The translations under genes and the position numbers were made by a program. From Bacteroidales bacterium UBA5833 (GTDB taxonomy: Bacteria; Bacteroidota; Bacteroidia; Bacteroidales; Lentimicrobiaceae), in assembly GCA_002433025.1 (NCBI GenBank), contig DJGZ01000029.1:1-64000 (forward strand): 64,000 nt of DNA. Reading direction: 5' to 3'. The notes beneath the pieces were generated by a model. That model was not told the DNA's origin, did not search any database, and was given only the letters and a program-made list of their open reading frames with translations. Position 1 is the stretch's first letter; each line of letters opens with the position of its first letter. Below, in pieces: positions 25,989 to 35,045 of this stretch.

Positions 25989-26018
25989 TTGCATCCGGGA
26001 AAAATATCTTTACTTTTG
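25989..26018 (+). promoter_or_regulatory. Promoter of the FMN-riboswitch transcript (TTG-N19-TACTTTTG)
   Basis: TTG at 25989-25991 and TACTTTTG at 26011-26018, exactly 19 bases apart. Transcription would begin immediately before the riboswitch. Confidence 0.75.
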
Positions 26019-26025
26019 CCGCAGA

Positions 26026-26149
26026 ATTCTTCAGGGCAGGGTGAAATTCCCGATCGGCGGTAGAGTCCGCGACTCAAACAGCAAATATGCTGAATGACTG
26101 AACCGGTTAAATTCCGGTACCGACAGTAAAGTCTGGATGGAAGAAGAAT
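26026..26149 (+). promoter_or_regulatory. FMN riboswitch (RFN element)
   Basis: All conserved blocks are present in order: GGGCAGGGTGAAATTCCC, GGCGGTAGAGTCCGCGA, a variable arm (CAGCAAATATGCTG), CCGGTTAAATTCCGG, ACCGACAGTAAAGTCTGGAT. The closing P1 stem is ATTCTTC (26026-26032) with GAAGAAT (26143-26149). It senses flavin mononucleotide and normally shuts off riboflavin synthesis or uptake genes when FMN is high. It lies 128 bases before the TonB-dependent receptor ATG. A hairpin at 26162-26186 and a palindrome at 26224-26241 may form the expression platform. Confidence 0.95.
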
Positions 26150-26161
26150 CTGGGATTACTA

Positions 26162-26186
26162 CCGGAAGCATTAGAGTGCTTTCCGG
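26162..26186 (+). promoter_or_regulatory. Hairpin between riboswitch and receptor gene
   Basis: CCGGAAGCA pairs with TGC-T-TTCCGG (nine pairs, one bulged T) around TTAGAG. No T tract follows, so it is not a simple terminator; it may belong to the expression platform. Confidence 0.45.
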
Positions 26187-26217
26187 CAGTATAAAGGTAT
26201 TCTGCCCTACAGGATTT

Positions 26218-26241
26218 TGTTGTCCGGATAATATTATCCGG
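26218..26241. repeat. Palindrome with a copy of the TGTTGTCCGG repeat arm
   Basis: CCGGATAATATTATCCGG at 26224-26241 is a perfect 18-base palindrome. It overlaps TGTTGTCCGG at 26218-26227, identical to the left outer arm of the inverted repeat at 25866. It sits 36 bases before the receptor start codon. Confidence 0.6.
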
Positions 26242-26277
26242 GATACACAAAGAAAACAGGTCTAACCACAGAATACC

Positions 26278-28848
26278 ATGAAACAACTCCTCACATCCCT
26301 TATCACGCTGTTTTTCAGCTATACACAACTGACAGCAACCGCCCAGATCGCATTAAAAGGCCGGGTAACCGACTATACCAGCGGGGCAGGAATAGAACAG
26401 GTCTCGATTCAGACCAATCAGCAAAGCAAAGGCACAGTTACTGATCAAAACGGTTATTTCAGTCTTCTGATCGAAAAAGGCAACCAGGTTTTAAAATTCA
26501 CTCACCTTTCGTACCAGCCTTTCAGCATTGGTGTTATAGTCGGGGATAGAAATGAGTTTCTGAATATCCAGCTGACGCCCGATATGATCGGGCTTGACGA
26601 GATCAGCATCATTTCATCGCATACCCGGGAGCGCAGCACGCCCGTAGCCATCAGCACCATTAAATCAGCGATGATACAACGGGAAATCGGCGGGCAGGAA
26701 TACCCTGAAATCATGAAAATGACACCGGGTGTATACGCCACCAAACTTGGGGGCGGGAATGGAGATGCACGCATCAGTATCAGGGGCTTTCAGCAGGAGA
26801 ATCTCGGATTGCTGTTAAACGGTGTACCCGTCAGCAGCGTTGAAAACGGCCTGGTTTACTGGTCAAACTGGGCAGGGCTCGGAGATGCAACACAAAGCAT
26901 TCAGGTTCAGCGCGGTCTTGGCGCCTCACGGGTTGCGTTAAACTCGGTGGGGGGAACCATTAATATCATCACAAAATCTACTGAAGCATCAAAGGGCGGA
27001 TCGATAAGCTATGCCATCTCCGATTTTGGCAACAGAAAAACTATTCTGAGTTTATCGACCGGAAAAACAGAAAAAGGTTATGCACTTACATTCCTCGGAT
27101 CCCGCACTACTGGTCCAGGATATGTTGACGCTACCCATGTTGATGCCTGGGCCTGGTTTCTCTCCCTCAGCAAACAAATAAATCCGGAACATCTGCTGGT
27201 TTTCACGGGAATGGGCGCTCCGGAAAGGCATGGACAACGTTCATACGGGCTTACCAAACAACAATACGACCAATATGGTAATCGTTATAATCCAAACTGG
27301 GGAATGTTTAACGGAAAAATTGAAAGTCTCTCAGAAAACTTTTACCACAAACCTCAGTTTGCACTGAATCATTACTGGAAAATTAATGAGAAAAGCCTGC
27401 TGGCAAGTTCTGCATATCTTTCATTCGGGGATGGAGGCGGAAAGTTTTCCGAATCTTTTATGAGCGAAGGGGCGTCAGGTTTCCGAAAAAACAATCAGAT
27501 TGACTGGGATGCTGTTTACCGCCAAAATACCACGCACAACGATTCAGTGCAGTTGGCAGGAGGCGAATATGTTAAAGGGTTTTCAAAGATTATCCTTACC
27601 AATTACAGGGCCAGCCATGTATGGCATGGACTCCTTTCAACCCTCAGCCATGAAGTGAACGGGAATCTTAAAATCATTACCGGTATTCATACGCGTTATT
27701 TCAAATCAAACCTCAGGGAGGAGATCAGCAATCTGATGGGAGGGACTTTCTGGGTGGATCAGTACGCATGGTCTCTTGCCGGAATCGGTGGCAGGAATCA
27801 GCTAAAAGGCATTGGCGACATCATCAATGTTGATAACGATGCCCGGGTGGATGTAGTAAGTTACTTCGGGCAGGCAGAATACCGGATAGGCAAAGTGAAC
27901 GCGTTTGCAGCCGGCACTGTTTCCAATACCTGGTTCAGACGCACTGACCGGATCAATTACATCGGCAACACAGAAAGCGAACTGGTTTCAAAAGCCGGAT
28001 ATGATCTGAAAGCCGGATTAGATTACAGTATTGACAATCACCACAATTTCTACCTGAACGCAGGCTATTATTCCAAAGCCCCATATTTCAAATTTGTTTT
28101 TGCCAACTTCAGCAATGCAGTAGTACAGGACCTTGGCAATGAAATCATCGAAGCTTTTGAAGCCGGCTATGATTTCAGCCGGGGTAACATCAACCTGAAA
28201 TTCAATGCCTATTACACTCTGTGGAAAGATAAATCATTGCTGAGCCGCGAAAATATTCAACTTGAAAACAACACCCAGACGAGGGCGCTGATCAGAGGGC
28301 TTGATGCCTTGCACAAAGGACTTGAATTTGAAGGAACAGCCAAACTATCGCGCAACCTTATGCTTGGTTCGGTTCTTTCGCTCGGAGACTGGCGCTGGAA
28401 AAATGATGTGCAGGCCGAATTATATAACGACAATCAGGTGCTTATCGATTACACAGAGGTCTATGTAAAAGATCTGAAAGTTGGCGATGCCCCGCAGTTT
28501 CAGGCTGGTATTTATGGAGAGCTGATCCTGCTCCCGGATCTCACACTTAACTTTAACTGGCTCTATCACGGGCGATTGTACGCAGAATTTGATCCGGCCG
28601 GCCGCAACAACCCGGATGACCGGAAGCAGCCCTACCGTATACCCGACTACAGCATTACCGACCTGTTCGTAAACTATGATTTTAAAATTGCAGGCCTTAA
28701 AACCATTGCATCGTTAAGTTGTTATAACCTGCTGGATAAGGAGGCCATTATGAGAGGTGAAGATGGAAGCACCCATGATATTGATTCATTCAGGGGATTC
28801 TGGTCTCAGGGCAGAACGTTTAACTTATCGATGAAAATTTCGTTTTAA
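26278..28848 (+). CDS. TonB-dependent receptor under FMN riboswitch control, probable flavin transporter
   Basis: An 856-residue outer-membrane receptor. Signal peptide of about 22 residues (ending TAQ), a carboxypeptidase-regulatory-like beta domain (ALKGRVTDYTSGAGIEQVSI, residues 25-110), a plug domain (MKMTPGVYATKLGGGNGDARISIRGF, LNGVPVSS, QVQRGLGASRVALNSVGGTINI) and a 22-strand-type barrel ending in Phe (LSMKISF). Energised by TonB-ExbBD, it would import a ligand into the periplasm. The FMN riboswitch directly upstream makes riboflavin or another flavin the likely substrate; that is inference from regulation. No inner-membrane riboflavin transporter is adjacent. A gene of unknown function follows 36 bases on. 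Confidence 0.92.
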   Translation: MKQLLTSLITLFFSYTQLTATAQIALKGRVTDYTSGAGIEQVSIQTNQQSKGTVTDQNGYFSLLIEKGNQVLKFTHLSYQPFSIGVIVGDRNEFLNIQLTPDMIGLDEISIISSHTRERSTPVAISTIKSAMIQREIGGQEYPEIMKMTPGVYATKLGGGNGDARISIRGFQQENLGLLLNGVPVSSVENGLVYWSNWAGLGDATQSIQVQRGLGASRVALNSVGGTINIITKSTEASKGGSISYAISDFGNRKTILSLSTGKTEKGYALTFLGSRTTGPGYVDATHVDAWAWFLSLSKQINPEHLLVFTGMGAPERHGQRSYGLTKQQYDQYGNRYNPNWGMFNGKIESLSENFYHKPQFALNHYWKINEKSLLASSAYLSFGDGGGKFSESFMSEGASGFRKNNQIDWDAVYRQNTTHNDSVQLAGGEYVKGFSKIILTNYRASHVWHGLLSTLSHEVNGNLKIITGIHTRYFKSNLREEISNLMGGTFWVDQYAWSLAGIGGRNQLKGIGDIINVDNDARVDVVSYFGQAEYRIGKVNAFAAGTVSNTWFRRTDRINYIGNTESELVSKAGYDLKAGLDYSIDNHHNFYLNAGYYSKAPYFKFVFANFSNAVVQDLGNEIIEAFEAGYDFSRGNINLKFNAYYTLWKDKSLLSRENIQLENNTQTRALIRGLDALHKGLEFEGTAKLSRNLMLGSVLSLGDWRWKNDVQAELYNDNQVLIDYTEVYVKDLKVGDAPQFQAGIYGELILLPDLTLNFNWLYHGRLYAEFDPAGRNNPDDRKQPYRIPDYSITDLFVNYDFKIAGLKTIASLSCYNLLDKEAIMRGEDGSTHDIDSFRGFWSQGRTFNLSMKISF

Positions 28849-28884
28849 ACCTTATCTTAGCCTGGTTAACCGCCTGAAAAAATA

Positions 28885-30300
28885 ATGGAAAGACAAGTTC
28901 TGAGCACCAGCCTGAAAGCACTAACCTTAAACCTCGACCAGTCGACTTATGGGGTATTTGCAGAAATAGGCGGCGGCCAGGAAGTTTCAAGGGCATTTTT
29001 TCAGGCCGGCGGCGCAAGCGGAACCATTGCGAAAACCATCTCTGCCTACGATAAACAATACAGCGATGTACTATACAGCAATCAACAGGCCAGCAAACGT
29101 TATGTTTCATGCCAGCGGCTGGAGGAAATGCTCAGGTGCGAGTACGATCAGCTGGTCGGTGTGCTGCAGGGTAAAAGAGAAAAACCTACACGATTTTTCG
29201 CGTTTGCAGATACTGTTTCAACGATCAATTACCGGAAAGACAACATCAGCCATGGCTGGATAGGCTGCCGTTTCCAGCTGGTACAGGAAGATGAACCCAA
29301 CGAAGTGATTATCCATGTGGAGCTGCACGAAAGGGACAACCTTCTGCAGCAGAACACACTTGGCATAGTTGGCGTAAACCTCATTTACGCATGCTATTTT
29401 CACCATGACAGGCCGAATAGCTTTCTGCAATCACTCATGGATAATCTATCGCCTGACCGTCTGGACATTACCATGATCAGGATGAATGGACCCCAGCTGG
29501 CATATGTTGATAACCGCTTGCTGGCCGTGCAACTGGTTAAGAACGGCATGACCAGCGCCATAATGTTCGACCGGTACGGAATGGTGCAGGAACCGGCAGA
29601 TATGCTCTATAAAAAAAATGTCCTTGCTTTCAGAGGAAGTTTCCGGCCCATCACTTATGCAGGTTTTGATATCCTGAAATCCAGTTACGCTATCTTTAAG
29701 CGTGATGAAGATTATGACAAAAAGACAACCCTCTCTTTCTGTGAAATTACTTTACACAACCTGCTTTCACAGGAAGAACATGATATAGATGAAAGGGATT
29801 TCCTCGACCGTGTCGACCTGCTCAACGGAATGGGTCAAAATGTTATGGTCTCCGGTTTCAGAGAATTCTATAAGCTAGTCGCATATTTCTCCGGATTCAG
29901 AATCAATAAATTAAGAATCGTCATAGGCGTTGATACGCTGGAGAAAGTCTTTGACAAAACCTATTACACCAACCTGAAAGGGGGCATGCTTGAGGCCTTC
30001 GGCAAACTTTTTCCTGACAACATGAAGATGTACGTTTACCCAACCATTGACGGGGAAAGTGGAAAAATCAAACATTCCGGAGATATTACCCTCCCTGAAG
30101 ATTCAACCTTTCTTTACAAGCATCTGATTTCCGCCAGAAAAATCCTTGACATTGAGGATATCAACGAAAAGCATCTTTCCATATTTTCTCCAATGGTTCT
30201 TGAAAGAATTCAAAACAAGGATTCATCATGGGAGAAACTGGTCCCTGTCTATGTGGCGGAGTCCATTAAAAGCAAAAAGCTTTTTGGATACACCGATTGA
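28885..30300 (+). CDS. Conserved protein of unknown function downstream of the flavin receptor
   Basis: A 471-residue soluble protein with no signal peptide or membrane span. I do not recognise a defined domain. Visible stretches are GVFAEIGGGQEVSRAFFQAGGASGTIAKTISAYD near the start, HVELHERDNLLQQNTLGIVGVNL near 153, a YGMVQEPADMLYKKN segment and a C-terminal IFSPMVLERIQN. It begins 36 bases after the receptor stop, so it is probably read from the riboswitch transcript. That context suggests a role linked to flavin supply, but no enzymatic motif supports a specific one. Confidence 0.7.
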   Translation: MERQVLSTSLKALTLNLDQSTYGVFAEIGGGQEVSRAFFQAGGASGTIAKTISAYDKQYSDVLYSNQQASKRYVSCQRLEEMLRCEYDQLVGVLQGKREKPTRFFAFADTVSTINYRKDNISHGWIGCRFQLVQEDEPNEVIIHVELHERDNLLQQNTLGIVGVNLIYACYFHHDRPNSFLQSLMDNLSPDRLDITMIRMNGPQLAYVDNRLLAVQLVKNGMTSAIMFDRYGMVQEPADMLYKKNVLAFRGSFRPITYAGFDILKSSYAIFKRDEDYDKKTTLSFCEITLHNLLSQEEHDIDERDFLDRVDLLNGMGQNVMVSGFREFYKLVAYFSGFRINKLRIVIGVDTLEKVFDKTYYTNLKGGMLEAFGKLFPDNMKMYVYPTIDGESGKIKHSGDITLPEDSTFLYKHLISARKILDIEDINEKHLSIFSPMVLERIQNKDSSWEKLVPVYVAESIKSKKLFGYTD

Positions 30301-30302
30301 AC

Positions 30303-30689
30303 CTACAAAGCTTTGATTACTTTTTCCATAATTTCGGTGACTTCACACGAAAAATCAGACAGTTCCTTATTACCAACTTTTTCCATGCTGATTTTAGGAT
30401 TAATGGCCGCAACTTCAGTTTTACCATCTTCCCTTTCATATACAATTACATTGCATGGCAGCAGCAGACCAATCCTGCTCTCTGCCGATAAGGCGCGATG
30501 GGCATAGGCCGGATTACACGCGCCAAGAATGCGGTATTTTCTGAATTCAACTCCGATCTTTTCTTTAAGTGTTTCCTGTACATTCACCTGGGTAATGATC
30601 CCAAAACCATATTCCTTCAACTTTGCGGTTACCTTCTCAACCGCTTCCTCAACGGAACAATTCATCATTTTCGAAAAATAGTAACTCAT
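30303..30689 (-). CDS. DUF302 domain protein
   Basis: A 128-residue soluble DUF302 protein. Hallmarks are SVEEAVEKVTAKLKEYGFGIITQVNVQETLKEKIG, the RILGACNPAYAHRAL stretch with its conserved Cys-Asn-Pro, and LLPCNVIVYERE. The function of the family is not established; members are often linked to sulfur or redox metabolism and may bind a small molecule through the Cys/His residues. It converges on the preceding gene, with only two bases between the stop codons. Confidence 0.9.
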   Translation of the reverse strand: MSYYFSKMMNCSVEEAVEKVTAKLKEYGFGIITQVNVQETLKEKIGVEFRKYRILGACNPAYAHRALSAESRIGLLLPCNVIVYEREDGKTEVAAINPKISMEKVGNKELSDFSCEVTEIMEKVIKAL

Positions 30690-30827
30690 AGTTCCAATTC
30701 TTTATTTACTACCTCAGAATTAAACCATCGATGCAAAGAATTGTTCTGTAATGCCACTAATTACATAGCTTGCGTCATTCAACCCTTTTATCTTGACAGC
30801 TTGCAGGGTTTGAAAATCAATTTAGAA

Positions 30828-30835
30828 TACATTTG
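30828..30835 (+). promoter_or_regulatory. -7 promoter element (TACATTTG) of the MFS exporter gene
   Basis: TACATTTG lies 14 bases before the ATG at 30850. TTTG at 30809-30812 is 15 bases upstream, shorter than normal spacing. Confidence 0.45.
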
Positions 30836-30849
30836 CAAAAAAACCGCTG

Positions 30850-32214
30850 ATGAGCGCCCGCCGTTCCATATTGTTTGTAACAACCCTGGCTTCATTTCTG
30901 ACGCCATTTATGGGATCCGCCATTAACATCGCCTTGCCTGCCATGGGGAAAGACCTGGACATGGACACTATCGGGCTTGGATGGGTTACCACTTCCTACC
31001 TGCTTTCAGCCGCTGTCTTTCTCCTTCCCTTTGGCCGGCTTTCTGATAAATTTGGCAGAAAAAAAATATTTATGCTGGGGATGGTCTTTTTTGCAATTAC
31101 CGCTTTTGCATCAGCCCTGGCAGGCTCAGAATTGGTCCTGATAATTTCACGTTTTATGAACGGGGCCGGTGGTGCAATGATTTATGCTACAGCCATCGCC
31201 ATTCTCACATCATCCTTTCCCAGGGAAGAAAGAGGTAAAGTGCTGGGCATTAATGTAGCTTCTGTATACCTGGGGCTAAGCCTGGGGCCAACCCTGGGTG
31301 GGCTGATGACATCCCTGCTGGGGTGGAGAAGTATTTTTGCACTGATCGGATTGCTGGCTTCCATTGTAATTCCGATCGCAGCCGCAAAACTTGAGAATGA
31401 CCGCAAATCATCTGTTTCCGGCACATTTGATCTTTCTGGAAGTGTGATCTATGGCCTCAGTCTTGCCCTTATTATTTATGGTTTCCCAAAAATGCCGGGA
31501 CTGCAAGGGCTTGCATTACTCTTATCCGGCATCGCGGGATTGTGGCTTTTTGTACAAATCGAAAAGAAAGCTTCCGATCCGCTGCTGCAGATTAGTACAT
31601 TCAGCGGTAACCAGGTTTTTATCTTTTCCAACCTCGCCGCTTTTATCAATTACAGTGCAACTTTCGCTCTTGTATTCCTGCTTAGCTTTTACCTGCAGCA
31701 AATCAAAGGGCTTTCACCTGAAAAAACAGGCCTTATTCTAATGGCCCAACCGGTTATGATGACGATGCTTTCACCTGTGGCAGGCAAACTCAGCGACCGC
31801 CTGGAACCATATGTGCTTGCTTCTTCAGGTATGGGGCTTACTGTGATCGGGCTGGGCGCATTTTCATTTCTCAATCCCGGCAGCAGCATCACCTTTATTA
31901 TATTGTTCCAGGTAATACTTGGCCTGGGATTTGCCCTTTTTTCATCACCTAACACCAATGCTGTAATGAGTTCGGTAAGCCCTTCACATTATGGCATCGC
32001 TTCTGCTGCTTTGGGCACCATGCGACTGACAGGCCAAACCATGAGTATGGGCATCAGTCTGATGATGTTCGCACTTATCATGGGGAATAAGGGAGCAGGG
32101 CTTGAAAATACCGCAGGACTGATGACCAGTATCAGATACGCTTTTATTATATTCGCGCTGCTCTGTATTCCCGGCACTTTCTTTTCCATGAAAAGGGGAA
32201 AGATCAGGAAATAA
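30850..32214 (+). CDS. MFS transporter, drug:H+ antiporter-like
   Basis: A 454-residue permease with 12-14 membrane helices. It carries the DHA2/EmrB-type stretches TPFMGSAINIALPAMGKDL and the WVTTSYLLSAAVFLLPFGRLSDKFGRKK loop (motif A), and motif C in the fifth helix (GLSLGPTLGGLM). Such proteins pump hydrophobic compounds out of the cell; the substrate cannot be predicted. It is followed by a Rossmann oxidoreductase gene 36 bases on, possibly in the same transcript. The -7 box is at 30828. Confidence 0.88.
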   Translation: MSARRSILFVTTLASFLTPFMGSAINIALPAMGKDLDMDTIGLGWVTTSYLLSAAVFLLPFGRLSDKFGRKKIFMLGMVFFAITAFASALAGSELVLIISRFMNGAGGAMIYATAIAILTSSFPREERGKVLGINVASVYLGLSLGPTLGGLMTSLLGWRSIFALIGLLASIVIPIAAAKLENDRKSSVSGTFDLSGSVIYGLSLALIIYGFPKMPGLQGLALLLSGIAGLWLFVQIEKKASDPLLQISTFSGNQVFIFSNLAAFINYSATFALVFLLSFYLQQIKGLSPEKTGLILMAQPVMMTMLSPVAGKLSDRLEPYVLASSGMGLTVIGLGAFSFLNPGSSITFIILFQVILGLGFALFSSPNTNAVMSSVSPSHYGIASAALGTMRLTGQTMSMGISLMMFALIMGNKGAGLENTAGLMTSIRYAFIIFALLCIPGTFFSMKRGKIRK

Positions 32215-32250
32215 AACAAATATTAACGTAATAATCATTTACATCCCATA

Positions 32251-32922
32251 ATGATGGCAGAGGAGAATTTAAAAACAGCCCTGGTTTTTGGCGCCACCGG
32301 ACTTACAGGAGGCTTTGTTACCGAGCTGCTTGAGCAGGATGACAGATATAAGGAGGTGATTATTTTTACCAGAATACCGGTATCAACCAAAGCAGGAAAA
32401 ACCAGGCAAATTACTTTTGATCCGGCTGACATTCAAGCAATCACCCATCTTATAAAAGGGGATCATCTTTTCTGTTGCATAGGAACTACCATTAAAAAAG
32501 CCGGATCCAGAAAGATTTTTTTTGAAACAGATCACAACCTGGTTATTGAAATTGCAAAAGCTGCCGTATCAAACCACGTTAAGTCCTTTGGTCTGATTTC
32601 GTCTATCGGAGCCAATCCAAATTCCGGAAACTTTTACCTGAGAACCAAAGGTCAGGTTGAAGAGTCTTTGAAAAGACAAGCTTTCCCCATTATCAGCATC
32701 CTCAGGCCATCTATGCTACTGGGTATCAGACACGAATACCGTATGATGGAAGAATGGGGAAAAACTCTTGCTAAGTTAATCAGTCCGCTGATGTCCGGCA
32801 GGTTGAGAAAGTACCGTCCGGTTCACGCAGCAACTGTTGCAGAAGCTATGATTTTATCAGCTTTTTCCGGAGACGGAATTCATATCCTTGAATCGGACCA
32901 GATTGAAAATATCAGAGAATAA
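32251..32922 (+). CDS. NAD(P)-binding Rossmann oxidoreductase, atypical SDR
   Basis: A 223-residue protein beginning with a dinucleotide-binding loop of the form GATGLTGGFVTELL, followed by HLFCCIGTTIKKAGSR and SFGLISSIGAN. This is the HTATIP2/YwnB-like class of atypical short-chain dehydrogenases without the canonical YxxxK in full (FYLRTKGQVEESL holds a Lys at the equivalent place). The substrate is unknown. The second ATG at 32254 is an equally good start. It heads a cluster with a rhodanese and a DUF2062 gene on short spacing. Confidence 0.82.
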   Translation: MMAEENLKTALVFGATGLTGGFVTELLEQDDRYKEVIIFTRIPVSTKAGKTRQITFDPADIQAITHLIKGDHLFCCIGTTIKKAGSRKIFFETDHNLVIEIAKAAVSNHVKSFGLISSIGANPNSGNFYLRTKGQVEESLKRQAFPIISILRPSMLLGIRHEYRMMEEWGKTLAKLISPLMSGRLRKYRPVHAATVAEAMILSAFSGDGIHILESDQIENIRE

Positions 32923-32941
32923 ACCAATGCTATAGAAAACC

Positions 32942-33259
32942 ATGAAATTCATTTCACCAAAAGAGCTTAAAGCCCTGATCGACAGCAAAACCGACTTTAT
33001 ACTGATCGACACACGGGAGCCCGAAAAATATGAAGCCTGTCATATTAGCGGGGCTGTTTCGATGCCCCAGCTGCAGTTGCCATCCATGCTGAATAAAATT
33101 GACCCGAAAAAGAAAATCATTATTTACTGTATCTATGGAATAAAAAGCGAGCAAGTGTATATTTATCTGAAAGACAAGCTAAAAATTAAAGACCTCAGCA
33201 TCCTTGAGGGCGGAATATATCAATATGCCATGGAAATCGATCAGGGAATGGCAGTATGA
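32942..33259 (+). CDS. Single-domain rhodanese-like sulfurtransferase
   Basis: A 105-residue rhodanese domain: FILIDTREPEKYEACHISGAVSMP at about 20, and an active-site loop with Cys in IIYCIYGIKSEQ. Single-domain rhodaneses carry persulfide sulfur to acceptor proteins. The loop CIYGIKS is of the usual six-residue length, so activity is plausible. The stop overlaps the ATG of the DUF2062 gene, so the two are translationally coupled. Confidence 0.9.
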   Translation: MKFISPKELKALIDSKTDFILIDTREPEKYEACHISGAVSMPQLQLPSMLNKIDPKKKIIIYCIYGIKSEQVYIYLKDKLKIKDLSILEGGIYQYAMEIDQGMAV

Positions 33260-33747
33260 AACCAGTTATTAAAATCCTGCTTTCGGAAAGGTATCTTAAA
33301 CCTGTAAAAGCATTTCTGTCGCAGGGAATGAGCCCTCTTATAATGGCCCGGACAATTGCTGCCGGTTGCTGTATTGGCATCATTCCGGTGCCCGGGACCT
33401 CTACCCTGCTGTGCACTGCCGTTGCTTTACTTTTCAAAATGAATCTCGCCCTGATCCAGGTAATCAATTATGCAGTTTTTCCTTTGCAGATATTGCTTGC
33501 AATACCATTTTACAAAGCCGCTGCCTGGATGATAAATTCCGAAATGCTTCAGGATTTTCCTGAAACCCTGATTGCCGCATTCAATGCTGACTGGTGGGGA
33601 GCCATCAACAACAGCTTTCAGGTTATTTTTACAGCTTTCCTGATCTGGCTTTTGCTATCAGTGCCCCTTTTCTGGCTGGTCGGTAAAATAGTTTCTGCCA
33701 TGTTGCTAAAACTGAAAGCAGACACGGACAATACCAGGGATCTTTGA
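33256..33747 (+). CDS. DUF2062 membrane protein
   Basis: A 163-residue integral membrane protein with the DUF2062 pattern: SPLIMARTIAAGCCIGIIPVPGTSTLL near residue 30, two to three further helices (NYAVFPLQILLAIPFYKAA and FLIWLLLSVPLFWLVG). The family is often next to or fused to glycosyltransferases in other bacteria; the function is unknown. The ATG overlaps the rhodanese stop as ATGA. Confidence 0.85.
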   Translation: MKPVIKILLSERYLKPVKAFLSQGMSPLIMARTIAAGCCIGIIPVPGTSTLLCTAVALLFKMNLALIQVINYAVFPLQILLAIPFYKAAAWMINSEMLQDFPETLIAAFNADWWGAINNSFQVIFTAFLIWLLLSVPLFWLVGKIVSAMLLKLKADTDNTRDL

Positions 33748-33800
33748 CCAATCACAGCATTCCGGCTAATACAACATGCTGAAGTATACAATTCAGTGAT

Positions 33801-35045
33801 TTATTTAGCGCCTTTCTTTCCCCTGCTTTTACCATTTCCTTGCCGGCGTCCGGGTCGGGACTGACCGGATTTCGGGTTATACTCAGGACCCGGCCCCAGT
33901 TCCGGCGGCGGCATTTGCTTCCGGATTACCGTGTCAATCAGTTTTTCTATACGGGAAAACTGATACTGTTCATCTTCACTGATAAAAGTAATGGCGATCC
34001 CTGTTTGTTCCGCCCTGGCTGTCCGGCCCACCCTGTGAACATAATCTTCTGCATCGTGGGGTACATCATAATTGATGACCACACTGATGTTTTCAACATC
34101 TATCCCGCGCGAGAGCACATCCGTAGCTACCAGCATCTGAAGCTGCCGGTTCCGGAATTTAAGCAAGACTTTTTCGCGTTCAGTTTGCTCCAGATCAGAA
34201 TGAATATCTGAAACTTCAAAACCTTCTGCCTTCAGTTCCTTTGCAATGGATTTTACTTTTGATTTGGTTGAAGAAAACACAAGAATACTCGGCAGTTCGC
34301 GACCCCTTATTAATGAAGCAAGCAGGGGTGTTTTCTGTTTCTCATAAACCAGATAAGCCACCTGAAGTATTCCCTGCGCTGGTTTAGAGATGGCAATGTT
34401 CACTTCTTCCGGATGCTTCAGAATCCGTTTGCTTAATTCCCGGATTCTGGGGGGCATGGTTGCAGAGAAAAGCAACGTACTCCGGCTTTCGGGAAGATAA
34501 CTGATGATTCGCATGATATCATCAAAAAATCCCATATCAAGCATTCGGTCAGCTTCGTCGAGGATGAGGTGCTGAAGATTGCTTACCGGCACAATATCCA
34601 TATTCAGAAAAGAGATCAGTTTCCCAGGTGTAGCAACAACAATATCAACACCATTAGTCAATGCGCGCTTTTGCTGTTCCCATTCAATTCCATCGGTTCC
34701 GCCATAAATGGCCAGAGAACTGATATTCATAAAATAACTGAATCCTTCAAGTTGCTGGGCTATCTGAAGTGCCAACTCCCGGGTAGGAGCTATAATCATT
34801 GTATTGATGCCTTCAACAGGATTTGTAACAACCCGATGAAGCACCGGTAAGAGGTAGGCTGCAGTTTTTCCGGTACCTGTCTGGGCACAACCGATTACAT
34901 CCTTACCGCGCATGATAAGAGGAATTATCTTTTCCTGGATTGGTGTCGGAGTCTCAAACCCAATGGAATCAAGACCATCCAGAATTGATTGTTCAAAACC
35001 AAATTGCCGGAATGATAATTCGGATATTTCAGGAAGTTCTTCCAT
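33801..35045 (-). CDS. DEAD-box RNA helicase, RhlE-like
   Basis: A 414-residue ATP-dependent RNA helicase. Motifs in order: Q motif (FGFEQSILDGLDSIGFETPTPIQ), AQTGTGKT, PTRELALQ, GG, TPGK, LDEADRMLD, SAT, and in the second domain ATDVLSRGIDV and HRVGRTAR. The tail (NPKSGQSRPGRRQGNGKSRGKK) is short and basic, as in RhlE-type helicases that act on ribosome assembly or mRNA decay. A -7-like TACCTTTG lies at 35086-35093 on this strand. Confidence 0.96.
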   Translation of the reverse strand: MEELPEISELSFRQFGFEQSILDGLDSIGFETPTPIQEKIIPLIMRGKDVIGCAQTGTGKTAAYLLPVLHRVVTNPVEGINTMIIAPTRELALQIAQQLEGFSYFMNISSLAIYGGTDGIEWEQQKRALTNGVDIVVATPGKLISFLNMDIVPVSNLQHLILDEADRMLDMGFFDDIMRIISYLPESRSTLLFSATMPPRIRELSKRILKHPEEVNIAISKPAQGILQVAYLVYEKQKTPLLASLIRGRELPSILVFSSTKSKVKSIAKELKAEGFEVSDIHSDLEQTEREKVLLKFRNRQLQMLVATDVLSRGIDVENISVVINYDVPHDAEDYVHRVGRTARAEQTGIAITFISEDEQYQFSRIEKLIDTVIRKQMPPPELGPGPEYNPKSGQSRPGRRQGNGKSRGKKGAK

